Assembly (NCBI RefSeq): GCF_040359615.1 | Contig: NZ_CP132942.1 | Location: forward strand, 5,456,001 to 5,520,000 | Direction of reading: 5' to 3' | DNA from: Tunturibacter psychrotolerans | Lineage (GTDB): Bacteria > Acidobacteriota > Terriglobia > Terriglobales > Acidobacteriaceae | DNA length: 64,000 nucleotides | Shown here: in pieces, positions 1 to 8,748 of the stretch | Layout of the letters: each line of letters starts with the position of its first letter | Position numbering within the stretch: position 1 is the stretch's first letter | Translations under genes and position numbers: made by a program | The notes under the pieces: model-generated | What the model was told of the DNA's origin: nothing | What the model saw: the letters and a program-made list of their open reading frames with translations, nothing else | Databases searched by the model: none

Positions 1-1857
1 GGCAAGGGTGTACGCCTTCAGGACCACACAGATAAGTGGATGAATATCGTTGGGCGTCTTAAGGAAGGTGAGACGCCCGAGCACGCACAGATCGTGATGG
101 CTCCGTTGTGGCATGCGTTGCGGGCGCAGGAGTTGAAGGCGTTAGGAACGAAGTCACCACGCTTCGTCGATGATTTTCTTACGCGGAGCCAACTGGAGGT
201 GTTGCCTGGAGCGCGTGGTCTCTCCTATAACCGGGATGATCTCGAGAAACCTCTGCTTGCTGTGATGGCAATGGCGATTCTGGTGCTCCTGATCGCGACG
301 GTGAATGTCGCGAGCCTGTTGCTGGTACGTTCGGCGGCAAGAGTGCGGGAGTTTTCGCTGCGCTACGCACTGGGTGCAAGTGCCAAGCGGGTGGTGCAGC
401 AGCTTGTGCTGGAAGGTCTTGTGGTCGGCATCGCCGGAGGCACGGCCGGGCTTCTGATTGCGCCGATGTGCGTCCGCTTATTGGTGCATCGGCTCGGTCC
501 GGGCACTACGATGGCGTTTAGTACGTCGCTTGATCATCGTGTCTTGGCGTTCAACTTTGCGATTGCGATTGGGGCGAGCGTGCTGTTTAGTCTTGCACCG
601 ACACTCCAGCTGCTCAGGCCAGATATCGTCAACTCTCTGAAGCAACAAACCTCGACGGTTTCCGGAGGCTCGCTGAGCCTGCGAGGGCTGATCGTTTCGC
701 TACAGGTGGGCCTCAGCGTTCTGCTTTTGGTTGGCTCGGGATTGTTTGTAAGAACGATGGAGAACCTTCGTCGAGTCGACGTCGGATTCAATACCTCGCA
801 CCTCGTCACATTCCTTGTCGATCCCATGCTCTCAGGAGTTGCGAAGGAGAAGATTCCAGCGCTGCATCAGCAGATTCTGGAGGCCATGGCAGCGCTTCCG
901 GGTGTGCAGGCAGTGGGTGCGACCGATGACCCGGAGCTAGCAGACACCGGACATCAGAGTGATGCGACAGTAGAAGGCTACAACGCGCCACCTGATGAAG
1001 TCTTTGATATCGAGAAGCCTTCGATCAGCCCTGGCTACTTTCACGTGCTGCAGGAGCCCGTGCTCGCGGGACGTAGCTTTATCGAAAACGATGATGCGAA
1101 TCATCCGGCGGTCGCTATCGTCAACGAAAGCTTCGTCAAGCACTACTTCAGCAGTGCTGCCGCTGCAATAGGGAGACGCGTTGCCTACGGAGGAGGCGGC
1201 AACAAGGATGCGCAGTACATGACGATCGTCGGCGTCACGCGAGACACGAAGCATGACAATCTGCGTGATCCGGCCGTACCGACAGTCTTCATTCCACTTC
1301 ACCAGTTGCGGAAGCCCGACCAGCTTTTCCTCTACCTGCGCACTACCACTGCGCCGGAGCAGATCTTCGCACAGGTTCGGCAGGCGATGAAGCAGATCGA
1401 TGCGGGGCTTGCGGTAGATCAACTGCGAACAATGGATGACCAGATTGATACGACGCTGTCGAATGAACGCATGATCGAGCTGCTGGCTATCTCTTTTGGT
1501 CTGCTGGCGACGGTGTTATCTGGAGTGGGGCTTTATGGGGTACTGGCTTACTCGACAGCGCAACGGACGCGGGAGATTGGAATCCGCATTGCGCTGGGGT
1601 CTTCGCGACTCGGTGTGTCGCGTCTGGTTTTGGCCGATGTGTTGCGTTTGGCGGGGGTCGGAATTGTGCTGGCGATTCCCTGTTCCGTGTTGCTGGCTAG
1701 GTTATTACGGAGTCAGCTCTTCGGCGTTTCGAGTGCAGATCCGCTGACGCTGGCAAGTGTGGTCGTGCTGATCGGCCTGGTCGCTATGATTGCGGCGATT
1801 GTGCCCGCGCGACGTGCGTCTTCGGTTGATCCGACAACTGCCCTGCGTGCGGAATAA
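1..1857 (+). CDS. ADOP-type ABC transporter permease (MacB/FtsX family), 5'-truncated by the window edge
   Basis: The frame is open to base 1, so the N-terminus lies outside the window and about 618 residues are visible. The segment starts inside a periplasmic MacB-like domain, then has the first FtsX transmembrane domain (hydrophobic blocks near 270-350 and 400-470 nt), a central transmembrane helix near 700-760 nt, a second periplasmic domain and a C-terminal FtsX domain with three helices. It ends with the PARRASSVDPTTALRAE-type tail typical of this family. Such long single-chain permeases with duplicated MacB/FtsX halves are abundant in Acidobacteria; their substrates are mostly unknown. 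A strong terminator follows at 1880-1920. Family assignment is firm; function beyond ABC export or mechanotransmission is not known. Confidence 0.9.
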   Translation, partial: GKGVRLQDHTDKWMNIVGRLKEGETPEHAQIVMAPLWHALRAQELKALGTKSPRFVDDFLTRSQLEVLPGARGLSYNRDDLEKPLLAVMAMAILVLLIATVNVASLLLVRSAARVREFSLRYALGASAKRVVQQLVLEGLVVGIAGGTAGLLIAPMCVRLLVHRLGPGTTMAFSTSLDHRVLAFNFAIAIGASVLFSLAPTLQLLRPDIVNSLKQQTSTVSGGSLSLRGLIVSLQVGLSVLLLVGSGLFVRTMENLRRVDVGFNTSHLVTFLVDPMLSGVAKEKIPALHQQILEAMAALPGVQAVGATDDPELADTGHQSDATVEGYNAPPDEVFDIEKPSISPGYFHVLQEPVLAGRSFIENDDANHPAVAIVNESFVKHYFSSAAAAIGRRVAYGGGGNKDAQYMTIVGVTRDTKHDNLRDPAVPTVFIPLHQLRKPDQLFLYLRTTTAPEQIFAQVRQAMKQIDAGLAVDQLRTMDDQIDTTLSNERMIELLAISFGLLATVLSGVGLYGVLAYSTAQRTREIGIRIALGSSRLGVSRLVLADVLRLAGVGIVLAIPCSVLLARLLRSQLFGVSSADPLTLASVVVLIGLVAMIAAIVPARRASSVDPTTALRAE

Positions 1858-1879
1858 GTTTCTGGCTCGCCAGAAAGAG

Positions 1880-1920
1880 AAAACGGCGACAACGAAACAT
1901 GGAATCGTTGTCGCCGTTTT
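1880..1920. terminator. Bidirectional intrinsic terminator between ADOP permease and msrA
   Basis: A perfect 16-bp inverted repeat (arms 1880-1895 and 1905-1920) with a 9-nt loop. Each arm has four A or T at its outer end, so the stem gives a T run after the hairpin on both strands. It sits between two convergent genes and can stop both. Confidence 0.9.
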
Positions 1921-1938
1921 CGATTGAGTTGAATAAGG

Positions 1939-2415
1939 CTAGATGTGGCAGCTCACCATGCCACGCTTTTCGAGATATTTCTGGTGATACTCTTCGGCCT
2001 TCCAAAAGGTCGTCGAAGGAACGACCTGGGTTGCGATGGGCTTGCGGTAAGAGCCTGCAGCACTAAGTTCTGCGATCTTAGCGCGGGCCTGGGCAAATTG
2101 TTCGTTGGTGTGGGTAAAGATGACGCTTCGATATTGGGTGCCCCAATCCGGACCCTGGCGATTTACCTGAGTGGGATCGTGAAGTGCGAAGAATGCGTCC
2201 AATAATGTTTCGTAAGAGACTCGAGATGGATCGAAGGTGACTTCGACGACCTCCGCATGGCCGGTGCGGTCGGTACAGACTTCTTTATAAGTTGGGTGTT
2301 CGAGGTGGCCGCCTTCGTATCCTACGGCTGTGTCGATAACACCTGTGATCTCACTGAAACGGGTTTCAACTCCCCAAAAACATCCTGCTCCAAATGTTGC
2401 TTTTTCGATTGCCAC
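1939..2415 (-). CDS. msrA: Peptide methionine (S)-sulfoxide reductase MsrA
   Basis: The 158-residue protein reduces methionine-S-sulfoxide in oxidised proteins with thioredoxin as electron source. The N-terminus carries the GCFWG catalytic motif, with catalytic Cys12. The family signature YEGGHLEHPTYKEVCTDRTG follows, and a possible resolving Cys (Cys156) lies in the C-terminal tail. Length is normal for a single-domain MsrA. The start is GTG at 2415, chosen because AAGGAG lies about 9 nt upstream. No msrB partner is nearby. It is convergent with the ADOP permease and shares the terminator at 1880-1920. Confidence 0.96.
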   Translation of the reverse strand: MAIEKATFGAGCFWGVETRFSEITGVIDTAVGYEGGHLEHPTYKEVCTDRTGHAEVVEVTFDPSRVSYETLLDAFFALHDPTQVNRQGPDWGTQYRSVIFTHTNEQFAQARAKIAELSAAGSYRKPIATQVVPSTTFWKAEEYHQKYLEKRGMVSCHI

Positions 2416-2638
2416 TCTACTGCTCCTTGACTACATCCTTGTTGCTCATGATTGGATGCTCCCGGGTTGCGATTGTCATCACCCGAAAGGTTAATAGCGC
2501 GAGTATTCTGAACGTGTGGGGAGAGGTGTGTCAAGCGATCAAAGGTCGTAGAAAAACAGGGGTACCCAACACGTACTTCTATAGACGAAGGTTGTAGAAA
2601 TATGATTACGAAAGAGTGAACGTCGGATGGACGACAGG

Positions 2639-3592
2639 CTAATTCGGACGGCGTGGGCGGCTTGCGGACTTAGTTCCCGTGGGCTGTCGGCGTGGCTTTG
2701 AGAACTTCTTTTTTGCGGGGGACTTGAGTTGCGCGAACTCTGGCGTCTTCTTCTTTGGTACGACCTTCTTGCCTTTTGCTGCGCGGTCGAGTGCCATGAC
2801 TTCGCCGAGAGTGAGCTCACGGAACTCGCCAGGAGGCACGTCGAGGCGTAATGCACCATAACCGATGCGACGAATCTTTTCGACGTGGTGGCCGATCTCT
2901 TCGAACATTTTCCTGATCTGACGATTACGACCTTCGATGAGGGTGAGCTCGTACCAGGGGTTGTCACCGCCGCGAACGAGTTCCACCTTTGCGGGTGAGG
3001 TGATGATGCGATCGCGACGACCGCTACGGACTTCGTCGAGACGGCCACGGTCGATCATGATGCCACGACGGATCTGGTCGAGGCCTGAAGCAGGTGGAGT
3101 GCCGCTGGTTTTTACTAAATAGGTTTTCTCGACTCCGGCCGCGGCCTTCGAGAGCGCATTGGCGAGGTTGCCGTCGTTGGTCATCAGAATGAGACCTTCG
3201 CTGAGGTAGTCAAGGCGGCCCACGGGGTAGAGGCGGACGTTGTCGCCGTGAGGGCCGGACTTCTGCTTCGCCATGAGCTGCATGACGGTGGGGCGCTTCT
3301 CGGGATCATCGAGGGTGGTGACGTATCCACGCGGCTTATTGAGCATGTAGTAGCGCTGTTGCTCGGGACCGTGGAGGAGTTTGCCGTCTACGCGGATGTG
3401 GTCTTTGAGCGCGTCGTGGCGGGTTCCGAGTGTGTTGACGACAACGCCGTTGACCTGGACGCGGCCTTCGAGAATGATCTCCTCGGCTTTGCGACGACTG
3501 GCGATGCCGGCCTGGGCGAGGATCTTCTGGAGTCGGTCGCCTGTGGGTTGGTCATTTGTCTTCGGGTTTGGAACGGAGGGGGACTTCGTCAT
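2639..3592 (-). CDS. rluB: 23S rRNA pseudouridine synthase, RsuA/RluB family
   Basis: 317 residues. An S4 RNA-binding domain (about residues 19-75) is followed by the RsuA/RluB catalytic domain, with GRLDYLSEGLILMTNDG holding the catalytic Asp128. RNRQIRKMFEEIGHHVEKI is the C-terminal family signature. A basic tail rich in Lys, Arg and Pro (from about residue 275) extends past the core and probably binds RNA non-specifically. RluB makes the pseudouridine at the 2605 region of 23S rRNA in E. coli; RluE or RsuA specificity cannot be excluded by eye. It is monocistronic or followed at a distance by msrA (223 bp gap with nothing recognised). Confidence 0.9.
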   Translation of the reverse strand: MTKSPSVPNPKTNDQPTGDRLQKILAQAGIASRRKAEEIILEGRVQVNGVVVNTLGTRHDALKDHIRVDGKLLHGPEQQRYYMLNKPRGYVTTLDDPEKRPTVMQLMAKQKSGPHGDNVRLYPVGRLDYLSEGLILMTNDGNLANALSKAAAGVEKTYLVKTSGTPPASGLDQIRRGIMIDRGRLDEVRSGRRDRIITSPAKVELVRGGDNPWYELTLIEGRNRQIRKMFEEIGHHVEKIRRIGYGALRLDVPPGEFRELTLGEVMALDRAAKGKKVVPKKKTPEFAQLKSPAKKKFSKPRRQPTGTKSASRPRRPN

Positions 3593-3743
3593 GGTGTTTC
3601 CGGCTTTCTGACTGCGGGGCTGCTCATCGCGGTCGGTGCTGCTCTTTTGATTGTATCGTGTGTTGTTTCGGCTGTTTGACGTTGGGGTAAGTTGCGGAGA
3701 AGTGGCACTTAGCGGAGCAGGAAGGGACGTGGTTGTCCCTGCA

Positions 3744-4337
3744 CTACTCTGTGGCGTAAACGCGCACGATCAGAGAGATTTGATAGAGGACATACAAGGT
3801 AAGAAGGGTTAGCTGCGTGCGTCGATTTCTGGTGATGATCGCGATGACGCAGACGATCAGGCTGGCAATGATGCGGATGGGGTACTCGATACCGAAGGAG
3901 TGGAAGTAGGCCGAGCCCTTGAGACCGGTATCGATGACGTCGGCGACAAGGGTGGCGGCGAGAAAGCCGAAGAACCATCTGCGCCGGGAGAGGAAGTAGT
4001 CTTCGTAGCCTGTGTAGTCGGCCAGGTCCGATGGAAAGAGGAGCGTGCTGAGGAAATAGAAAAGAATCGCGTACAGGATGACGAAGAAATAGATTGCAAA
4101 AGTCCACTGCTGAATCATCGAGAGGCGAAACTCCCACCACCAGAAGTGGATCATGCCGAGCAGAAGCGACGCCGCCCAACCCAGGTGCAGGATTGAGACT
4201 TTGTTGCGCCGAGGGTGCTGAACAAACTGCGCGAACCCTTTGAGCAGGGTTGTGATGCAGAGGCCGACGATGATCGAAATGACAACTTTGACGTGGGAGT
4301 AGAGTTCGGGATTCGGCTGCGGAGCTATTGAAGTCAT
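3744..4337 (-). CDS. Hypothetical polytopic membrane protein
   Basis: About 197 residues with six hydrophobic stretches: near the N-terminus (VVISIIVGLCITTLL), around the HFWWWEF segment, a long aromatic segment (FAIYFFVILYAILFYF), then FFGFLAATLVADVI, IIASLIVCVIAII and a final C-terminal helix. No family signature was recognised and no catalytic residues stand out. The start used is ATG at 4337; a GTG four codons upstream (4349) is also possible and neither has a clear ribosome binding site. The gene stands alone between rluB and the short reading frame after scpB. Coding character is supported by the clean membrane periodicity. Confidence 0.75.
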   Translation of the reverse strand: MTSIAPQPNPELYSHVKVVISIIVGLCITTLLKGFAQFVQHPRRNKVSILHLGWAASLLLGMIHFWWWEFRLSMIQQWTFAIYFFVILYAILFYFLSTLLFPSDLADYTGYEDYFLSRRRWFFGFLAATLVADVIDTGLKGSAYFHSFGIEYPIRIIASLIVCVIAIITRNRRTQLTLLTLYVLYQISLIVRVYATE

Positions 4338-4487
4338 CAAAGCGATCACGAAGTACCCGTGGACCGGATGGATGTGCAGCAGATCGGAGAGGCTCCGATC
4401 GCATGAACTCAGATCCGGAAGAACCGCAAACAGCGTACCAGACGCTTTGTGTTTCAGCGCTTCAGGTTCGGGTATTTTATTTATCCG

Positions 4488-4670
4488 CTACAGCTTGTTG
4501 GTGTCGATGGCGCGAGGGCGCTGCATACCCCTGGGGGCTGGCTTGAGGGGAGCATCGGGCAGGTCCTCGGCGTCGCCCTCGGGAGTGGCTACGGTATCCG
4601 GCTCGTTGTCTTTTGGACTGTCGGGAGAGTCTCGGGGATCGGGTTTTGGGTCGAGATTCGAAGCGGTCAT
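4488..4670 (-). CDS. Small acidic, proline-rich protein translationally coupled to scpB
   Basis: Sixty residues rich in Asp, Pro and Glu, without hydrophobic segments, probably disordered. Its ATG (4668-4670) overlaps the scpB stop by one base (TGATG), and AGGAGG lies about 6 nt upstream inside the scpB end, which is the arrangement of a coupled gene. No family was recognised. The acidic composition resembles the C-terminal tail of ScpB itself, so an alternative is that it is a former ScpB extension separated by a stop. The gene is small, so coding status rests on the start context alone. Confidence 0.5.
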   Translation of the reverse strand: MTASNLDPKPDPRDSPDSPKDNEPDTVATPEGDAEDLPDAPLKPAPRGMQRPRAIDTNKL

Positions 4671-5950
4671 CAGCCCTCCTCGGATTCGTGCTGCTGGTCT
4701 CTCTGGATCTCGGCGTCGAGCGCGGGGGAATCCTCTCCATCGACCGATTGGTCCGTGTCATAGTTGGGGGCCAGTCCGGAGAGTCGCCCATCGACGATGG
4801 CTTCGTCGGCTGCTGACTCGCCGCTGTAGCCATCGGCTTGGGGCTCGATCTCGTTCTTTTCGGCTTCTAGGTCGCTTGCGGTTTCTGGGGCGTGGTGTTC
4901 CATGGGGATCTCCTCCTGCTCGGCCAGCTCGCCGGCCATCTTCTCAAACTCTTCGATGCTGGGAAGCTCGTTGATGTCTTTGAGGCCGAATCGGAGAAGG
5001 AAGTCCCTGGTGGTTTTGTAGAGGATGGGACGGCCGATGACCTGCTTGCGGCCAGCGGTGGCAACCAGTTTGCGCGTCATCAGGGAGCCGAGGACGCCGC
5101 CGGAGTCGACGCCACGGATTTCGGAGACCTCGGGGGCGGTGACGGGCTGCTTATAGGCGACGACGGCGAGGGTTTCGAGGGCCTGCAGGGAAAGCTTCAG
5201 AGGCGGCTTGAGAGATTTGACGAAGCCCCGGACAGCGTCGTGGTACTCGGGCTTGGTGGCGAGACGGTAGCCGCCGGCTACCTCGCGGATCTCAAGGCCG
5301 CGGTCGGAGGTGGCATAGTCGGCGATGAGCTGGTCGAGGATGCTGCGGAAGTAGTCGCGGAGACGGCGTTCTTTCTCTTTAGCCTCGCGGGCGAGCTTCT
5401 TCTCGTCCTTTTCCGCGGGTAGGTGCTCGCCGGAAGGCTGGCTCTCCTGGTCCGCTTCGACGGACGGCTGCGAGGCCTCGTGCTCGGCGGACGGTTCCGC
5501 GGCGAGATTATCGGATTCGCTCGGAGTGTCCGGATGGGCTTCGAGACGAACCTCGAGATCATCGGCCGAGCTCATGGCGGCAGCGTCTGCAGCGTTGTGC
5601 TCGCGTAACGCCCGAGCATGGGCAGCTTCTTGTGCGGCCGCTTCGTGGAGGTGGCGGTCAAAGGATTCGGCATAGTGGGCCTCGATCTCCTCCTCAGTCG
5701 GCGCTTCGACGTGAGACCCGGCTCCATCGGTGGGGCCTGAGAGCACTTCACTGTTGAGATCGTCCTCGTCGACAGGGCGCGGCGGGAGAGATGAATCGGC
5801 GGCATCGTCGAGCGCCAGGGAGTGCTGAGCTGCGTCAAGATGGTCAAGCTCGGCCTGGGCTTCGTGGCCGAGGAGACCGGCGAGCTGGGCCAGCGTTACT
5901 GGTTCTTCTGAGGCGTAGATGACGGCTTCGATCTTTGCTTTAAGGCTCAT
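4670..5950 (-). CDS. scpB: Segregation and condensation protein ScpB with a large acidic insertion
   Basis: ScpB pairs with the kleisin ScpA and SMC to form the chromosome-condensing complex in the cytoplasm. The protein has 426 residues, about twice the usual 180-200. The first winged-helix begins at residues 1-30 (LKAKIEAVIYASEEPVTLAQ), is interrupted by about 165 Glu/Ala/Asp/Ser-rich residues (31-196), and resumes at LRDYFRSILDQLIADYA (from 197). The second winged-helix follows at about 250-325 with LSLQALETLAVVAYKQPVT and the EIRGVDSGGVL motif. A disordered acidic tail of about 95 residues closes the protein. The matching scpA lies at 8749-9801, separated by a phosphate transporter and a PEP-CTERM gene, whereas the two are often adjacent. 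Confidence 0.92.
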   Translation of the reverse strand: MSLKAKIEAVIYASEEPVTLAQLAGLLGHEAQAELDHLDAAQHSLALDDAADSSLPPRPVDEDDLNSEVLSGPTDGAGSHVEAPTEEEIEAHYAESFDRHLHEAAAQEAAHARALREHNAADAAAMSSADDLEVRLEAHPDTPSESDNLAAEPSAEHEASQPSVEADQESQPSGEHLPAEKDEKKLAREAKEKERRLRDYFRSILDQLIADYATSDRGLEIREVAGGYRLATKPEYHDAVRGFVKSLKPPLKLSLQALETLAVVAYKQPVTAPEVSEIRGVDSGGVLGSLMTRKLVATAGRKQVIGRPILYKTTRDFLLRFGLKDINELPSIEEFEKMAGELAEQEEIPMEHHAPETASDLEAEKNEIEPQADGYSGESAADEAIVDGRLSGLAPNYDTDQSVDGEDSPALDAEIQRDQQHESEEG

Positions 5951-6089
5951 AGTGTCGTTGGTGTACTTCTAAGCATACCAACGCTCGAGGCCATTGCTCT
6001 GACGACGTGGATAAGTCGCTGTAAAGGCTCGAGTCGCACTAAGCGCAAATGGTTCCCAGCTTCAAAAACGCCAAAATCAGCCGCCGCCA

Positions 6090-6118
6090 AAAGCGAAGGC
6101 CCGCTGAGTGCGGGCCAA
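6090..6118 (-). terminator. Intrinsic terminator downstream of the Pit transporter
   Basis: GGCCCGC (6098-6104) pairs with GCGGGCC (6110-6116) around a 5-nt loop. Read on the minus strand it is followed by a T-rich stretch, placing it about 25 nt after the phosphate transporter stop codon. Confidence 0.65.
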
Positions 6119-6142
6119 CCCTTCGTTGCGTTGTTCGAAAAA

Positions 6143-7747
6143 CTATTTTGCGATGGTATTGAAGAGCCAGAAGAGACAGCCGGACAAAAGAGCTGCCACG
6201 GGCAAGGTGAAGACCCACGCAAGCGCGATGTCGCGAAGGGTGGACACCTGCAGGCCGCTCTTGTTCGCAGCCATGGTGCCAGCCACACCGGACGAGAGCA
6301 CATGCGTCGTACTCACAGGCAGGCCGTATTGATCGGCAGCGAGGATGGTCAGCATGGCAACCAGTTCGGCAGAGAGCCCCTGTGCGTACGTCAGGTGAGT
6401 CTTGCCGATCTTTTCACCGACGGTGACGACGATGCGCTTCCAGCCGATCATGGTTCCGAGACCGAGCGAGAGTGCGACTGCTACTTTGACCCATGGAGGA
6501 ATGAACTTGGTCGAGTTGTCCAGCATGCCTTTGTAGTTCTTGAAGATCTTCTGATCATCAGCGCTGACCGCGGGACCGTACTTCGGCATCAGGCGCAGCG
6601 TCTCGCTGGTGAGATACATCTGATTGCGAACGTTCGCCTGCATGTTGGAAGGCACCGCGCCGAGAGAGCCGTATTGGGTGGCCTCATTGCGGATGTCGCC
6701 AACCATCTCCTGGAGTGCAAGCATTGCGTGGGGCGAGAACTTGTGTGTGCTGACGAAGTTCTCAAGTTCTGGGCCGCTATCCGCCACAGTGGTGTTTGGG
6801 TCAACATAGTTGCCGACCGCGCCGATCACCTGTTGCGACACAGCAGCAAACGTCTGTACCTGGCTGGCGCCGACGGTGTGGTTGAGCGCATAGGCAGTTG
6901 GCACGGTGCCGACCAGGATGAGCATGATGAGACCCATGCCCTTCTGGCCGTCGTTCGAGCCGTGGGCGAAGCTGACTCCGGTGCACGTCAGCACAAGTAG
7001 AGCGCGGATATAGAACGGCGGTGGGGCTTTGCCTTCAGGTGCCGTGTAGAGGCGCGGATCCTTTAGAACTGCCTTGAATAGGAGGAAGACAAGGGCCGCG
7101 CAGCCGAAGCCAACCAGAGGCGAGATGAGCAGTGCCTTGAAGACTTTCGTGACCTGGTCCCAGTCAACGCCGCTCACGCCGCTGCTGCCATGCATCAACT
7201 GGTTTGCCACGCCGACACCGATGATCGAGCCGATCATGGTGTGAGAGCTCGACGCGGGAAGCCCCTTCCACCAGGTAGCGAGGTTCCATAGGATAGCTGC
7301 GATCAACAACGCGAAGACCATCGCGAAGCCGGAGCCTTTGCTCACCTTCAAAATGAGTTCGACAGGAAGAAGCGAGATGATGGCAAACGCGACGGCACCG
7401 GAGCTAGTCAGCACGCCGATGAAGTTCCAGAGGCCGGACCACACTACTGCGACGTGCGGCTCGAGTGCATGGGTGTAGATGACGGTGGCGACGGCGTTGG
7501 CGGTGTCGTGGAAACCGTTGACGAACTCAAAGCCGAGCGCGATCAGGAGCGCGACCCCGAGTAGAAAATAGGGGAACCACGAGCCCTCGTGAACGGGAAG
7601 AAGATCGGAGTACAGGCGGTTGGCAATATAGCCGAGACCGCCGATCAACAGTATGCCAAAGATGATGCCGCCGATCTTGCCGGGTGACGATTTTCCCATC
7701 TTCTGGTCAAGTAATGAACCGGTGGGGTGTATTACAGGAGTGGCCAT
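6143..7747 (-). CDS. pit: Inorganic phosphate transporter, PiT/PHO4 family
   Basis: 534 residues, polytopic inner-membrane protein that takes up metal-phosphate by symport. Both inverted PHO4 repeats are visible: the first with GFEFVNGFHDTANAVAT, the second with GLSAELVAMLTILAADQYGLPVSTTHVLSSG. A conserved SFAHGSNDGQKGMG motif lies mid-protein, and a hydrophilic loop of about 100 residues separates the halves. The start used is ATG at 7747 (MATPVIHP); a TTG seven codons upstream (7768) is in frame but lacks a ribosome binding site. No PhoU-like DUF47 regulator gene, a common partner, is adjacent. Confidence 0.94.
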   Translation of the reverse strand: MATPVIHPTGSLLDQKMGKSSPGKIGGIIFGILLIGGLGYIANRLYSDLLPVHEGSWFPYFLLGVALLIALGFEFVNGFHDTANAVATVIYTHALEPHVAVVWSGLWNFIGVLTSSGAVAFAIISLLPVELILKVSKGSGFAMVFALLIAAILWNLATWWKGLPASSSHTMIGSIIGVGVANQLMHGSSGVSGVDWDQVTKVFKALLISPLVGFGCAALVFLLFKAVLKDPRLYTAPEGKAPPPFYIRALLVLTCTGVSFAHGSNDGQKGMGLIMLILVGTVPTAYALNHTVGASQVQTFAAVSQQVIGAVGNYVDPNTTVADSGPELENFVSTHKFSPHAMLALQEMVGDIRNEATQYGSLGAVPSNMQANVRNQMYLTSETLRLMPKYGPAVSADDQKIFKNYKGMLDNSTKFIPPWVKVAVALSLGLGTMIGWKRIVVTVGEKIGKTHLTYAQGLSAELVAMLTILAADQYGLPVSTTHVLSSGVAGTMAANKSGLQVSTLRDIALAWVFTLPVAALLSGCLFWLFNTIAK

Positions 7748-8127
7748 GTGGTTTCGCCTAGGATTCAAGATGATTGCGTGACCTTGACCATAGGCCGGGA
7801 ATGCGAATGGAGTGTTACAAGAGTGTGAAACATATGCGTCTTTTGCTCGCGGAGGCCCCTTGGCCAGCCGAAAGAGAGGTAGTGCTGCGGTCTAATGATT
7901 GATTGTTTGCAATGATTTGCAGTGCGGCCGGTTTTGAGAGTGAGAGCGGGGTTCCGATTCAAGAGGAGTTCATGACTACGCCGGGGGTTGTAACGGACAT
8001 GGCAAGCTGATCACCATTCTTTCGAAACGGTGACAGGCCAGCTTTTAGTGCTGTCCGGCGCTACAACTATTGTTCATCGCTGTCGGCAGAGTCCGGGACT
8101 ATAATTCAGCTTTTCGGGGGTCTTTCT
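7748..8127. other. Intergenic region between divergent pit and PEP-CTERM genes
   Basis: 380 bp between two divergent genes. Only the promoter-like TATAAT at 8100-8105 was recognised. A 65-codon minus-strand frame at 7765-7962 exists but has no ribosome binding site or recognisable composition and is not called. Confidence 0.6.
8100..8105 (+). promoter_or_regulatory. Perfect -10 box for the PEP-CTERM gene
   Basis: TATAAT lies 22 nt before the ATG at 8128. No good -35 hexamer is present at 16-18 nt spacing, so an activator or an extended element may be needed. The short leader contains a GGGGG ribosome binding site. Confidence 0.45.
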
Positions 8128-8739
8128 ATGAAAATCACTGCACAGTGGTTGAGCGCGTCGATCGCTCTCCTAGCAGTCGCCCTTTTTCTCGGCCCTAAGG
8201 CGGCCCACGCCGACACTTTCACGATCTTGGATCTCGGAACTGCCAATGGCCGGAATATCTACGGCTTGGACACGGTCGGCGATGTAGTCATTACTCAAAG
8301 CTTCGGATGCGGCCTTGCGAGCTTCACCTGTTACGTGACTTACGACGATGGCGTGGCTGGAACTCCTTCCTCGTCGGCTCCCGATCTTGTCTACGATGAC
8401 GGAACCCCGTGTAGCTCAACTCCTGCGGGGTTTAGCGCCTTCAAGACAGTCTGTAACAAGGGCTTCGCGGGATTGGGCACGGCCCGCAACTCCAACGGTG
8501 ATCCAAACGGAGTTTACGTTGGAACCGAAGGGGACTTCTCGTTCCTGCACAGCGGTTCGGCAGACCAGGTCTTTATGAATTCAGGCGGCGACTTTGCCTT
8601 TGCCGATGGCGCGAGTGAGGAGATCTTCGAGGCTATCGATACTTCGGTGTCGCCAATTCCCGAGCCGGCGAGCTTCTTGCTGGTAGGGACGGGTCTGGTG
8701 TGGTTCACGGCTGCGGTTCGCCGCAGGGCAAAGCGCTAA
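8128..8739 (+). CDS. Secreted PEP-CTERM sorting-domain protein
   Basis: 203 residues. An N-terminal signal peptide (charged start, hydrophobic core, cleavage near AHA-DTF at residue 28-29) is followed by a Gly, Asp and Ser-rich body. The C-terminus is a PEP-CTERM tail (178-203): Pro-Glu-Pro, a hydrophobic helix and a basic end. PEP-CTERM proteins are recognised by exosortase and usually belong to exopolysaccharide-associated surfaces. No exosortase gene lies in this window. The body has four cysteines that could form disulphides (for example CGLASFTCYV). The substrate or role is unknown. It is convergent with scpA, 9 bp apart. Confidence 0.85.
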   Translation: MKITAQWLSASIALLAVALFLGPKAAHADTFTILDLGTANGRNIYGLDTVGDVVITQSFGCGLASFTCYVTYDDGVAGTPSSSAPDLVYDDGTPCSSTPAGFSAFKTVCNKGFAGLGTARNSNGDPNGVYVGTEGDFSFLHSGSADQVFMNSGGDFAFADGASEEIFEAIDTSVSPIPEPASFLLVGTGLVWFTAAVRRRAKR

Positions 8740-8748
8740 GGTCCACCA

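Noticed and set aside
7765..7962. 65-codon minus-strand frame upstream of pit
   Set aside because: No ribosome binding site and no recognisable composition.
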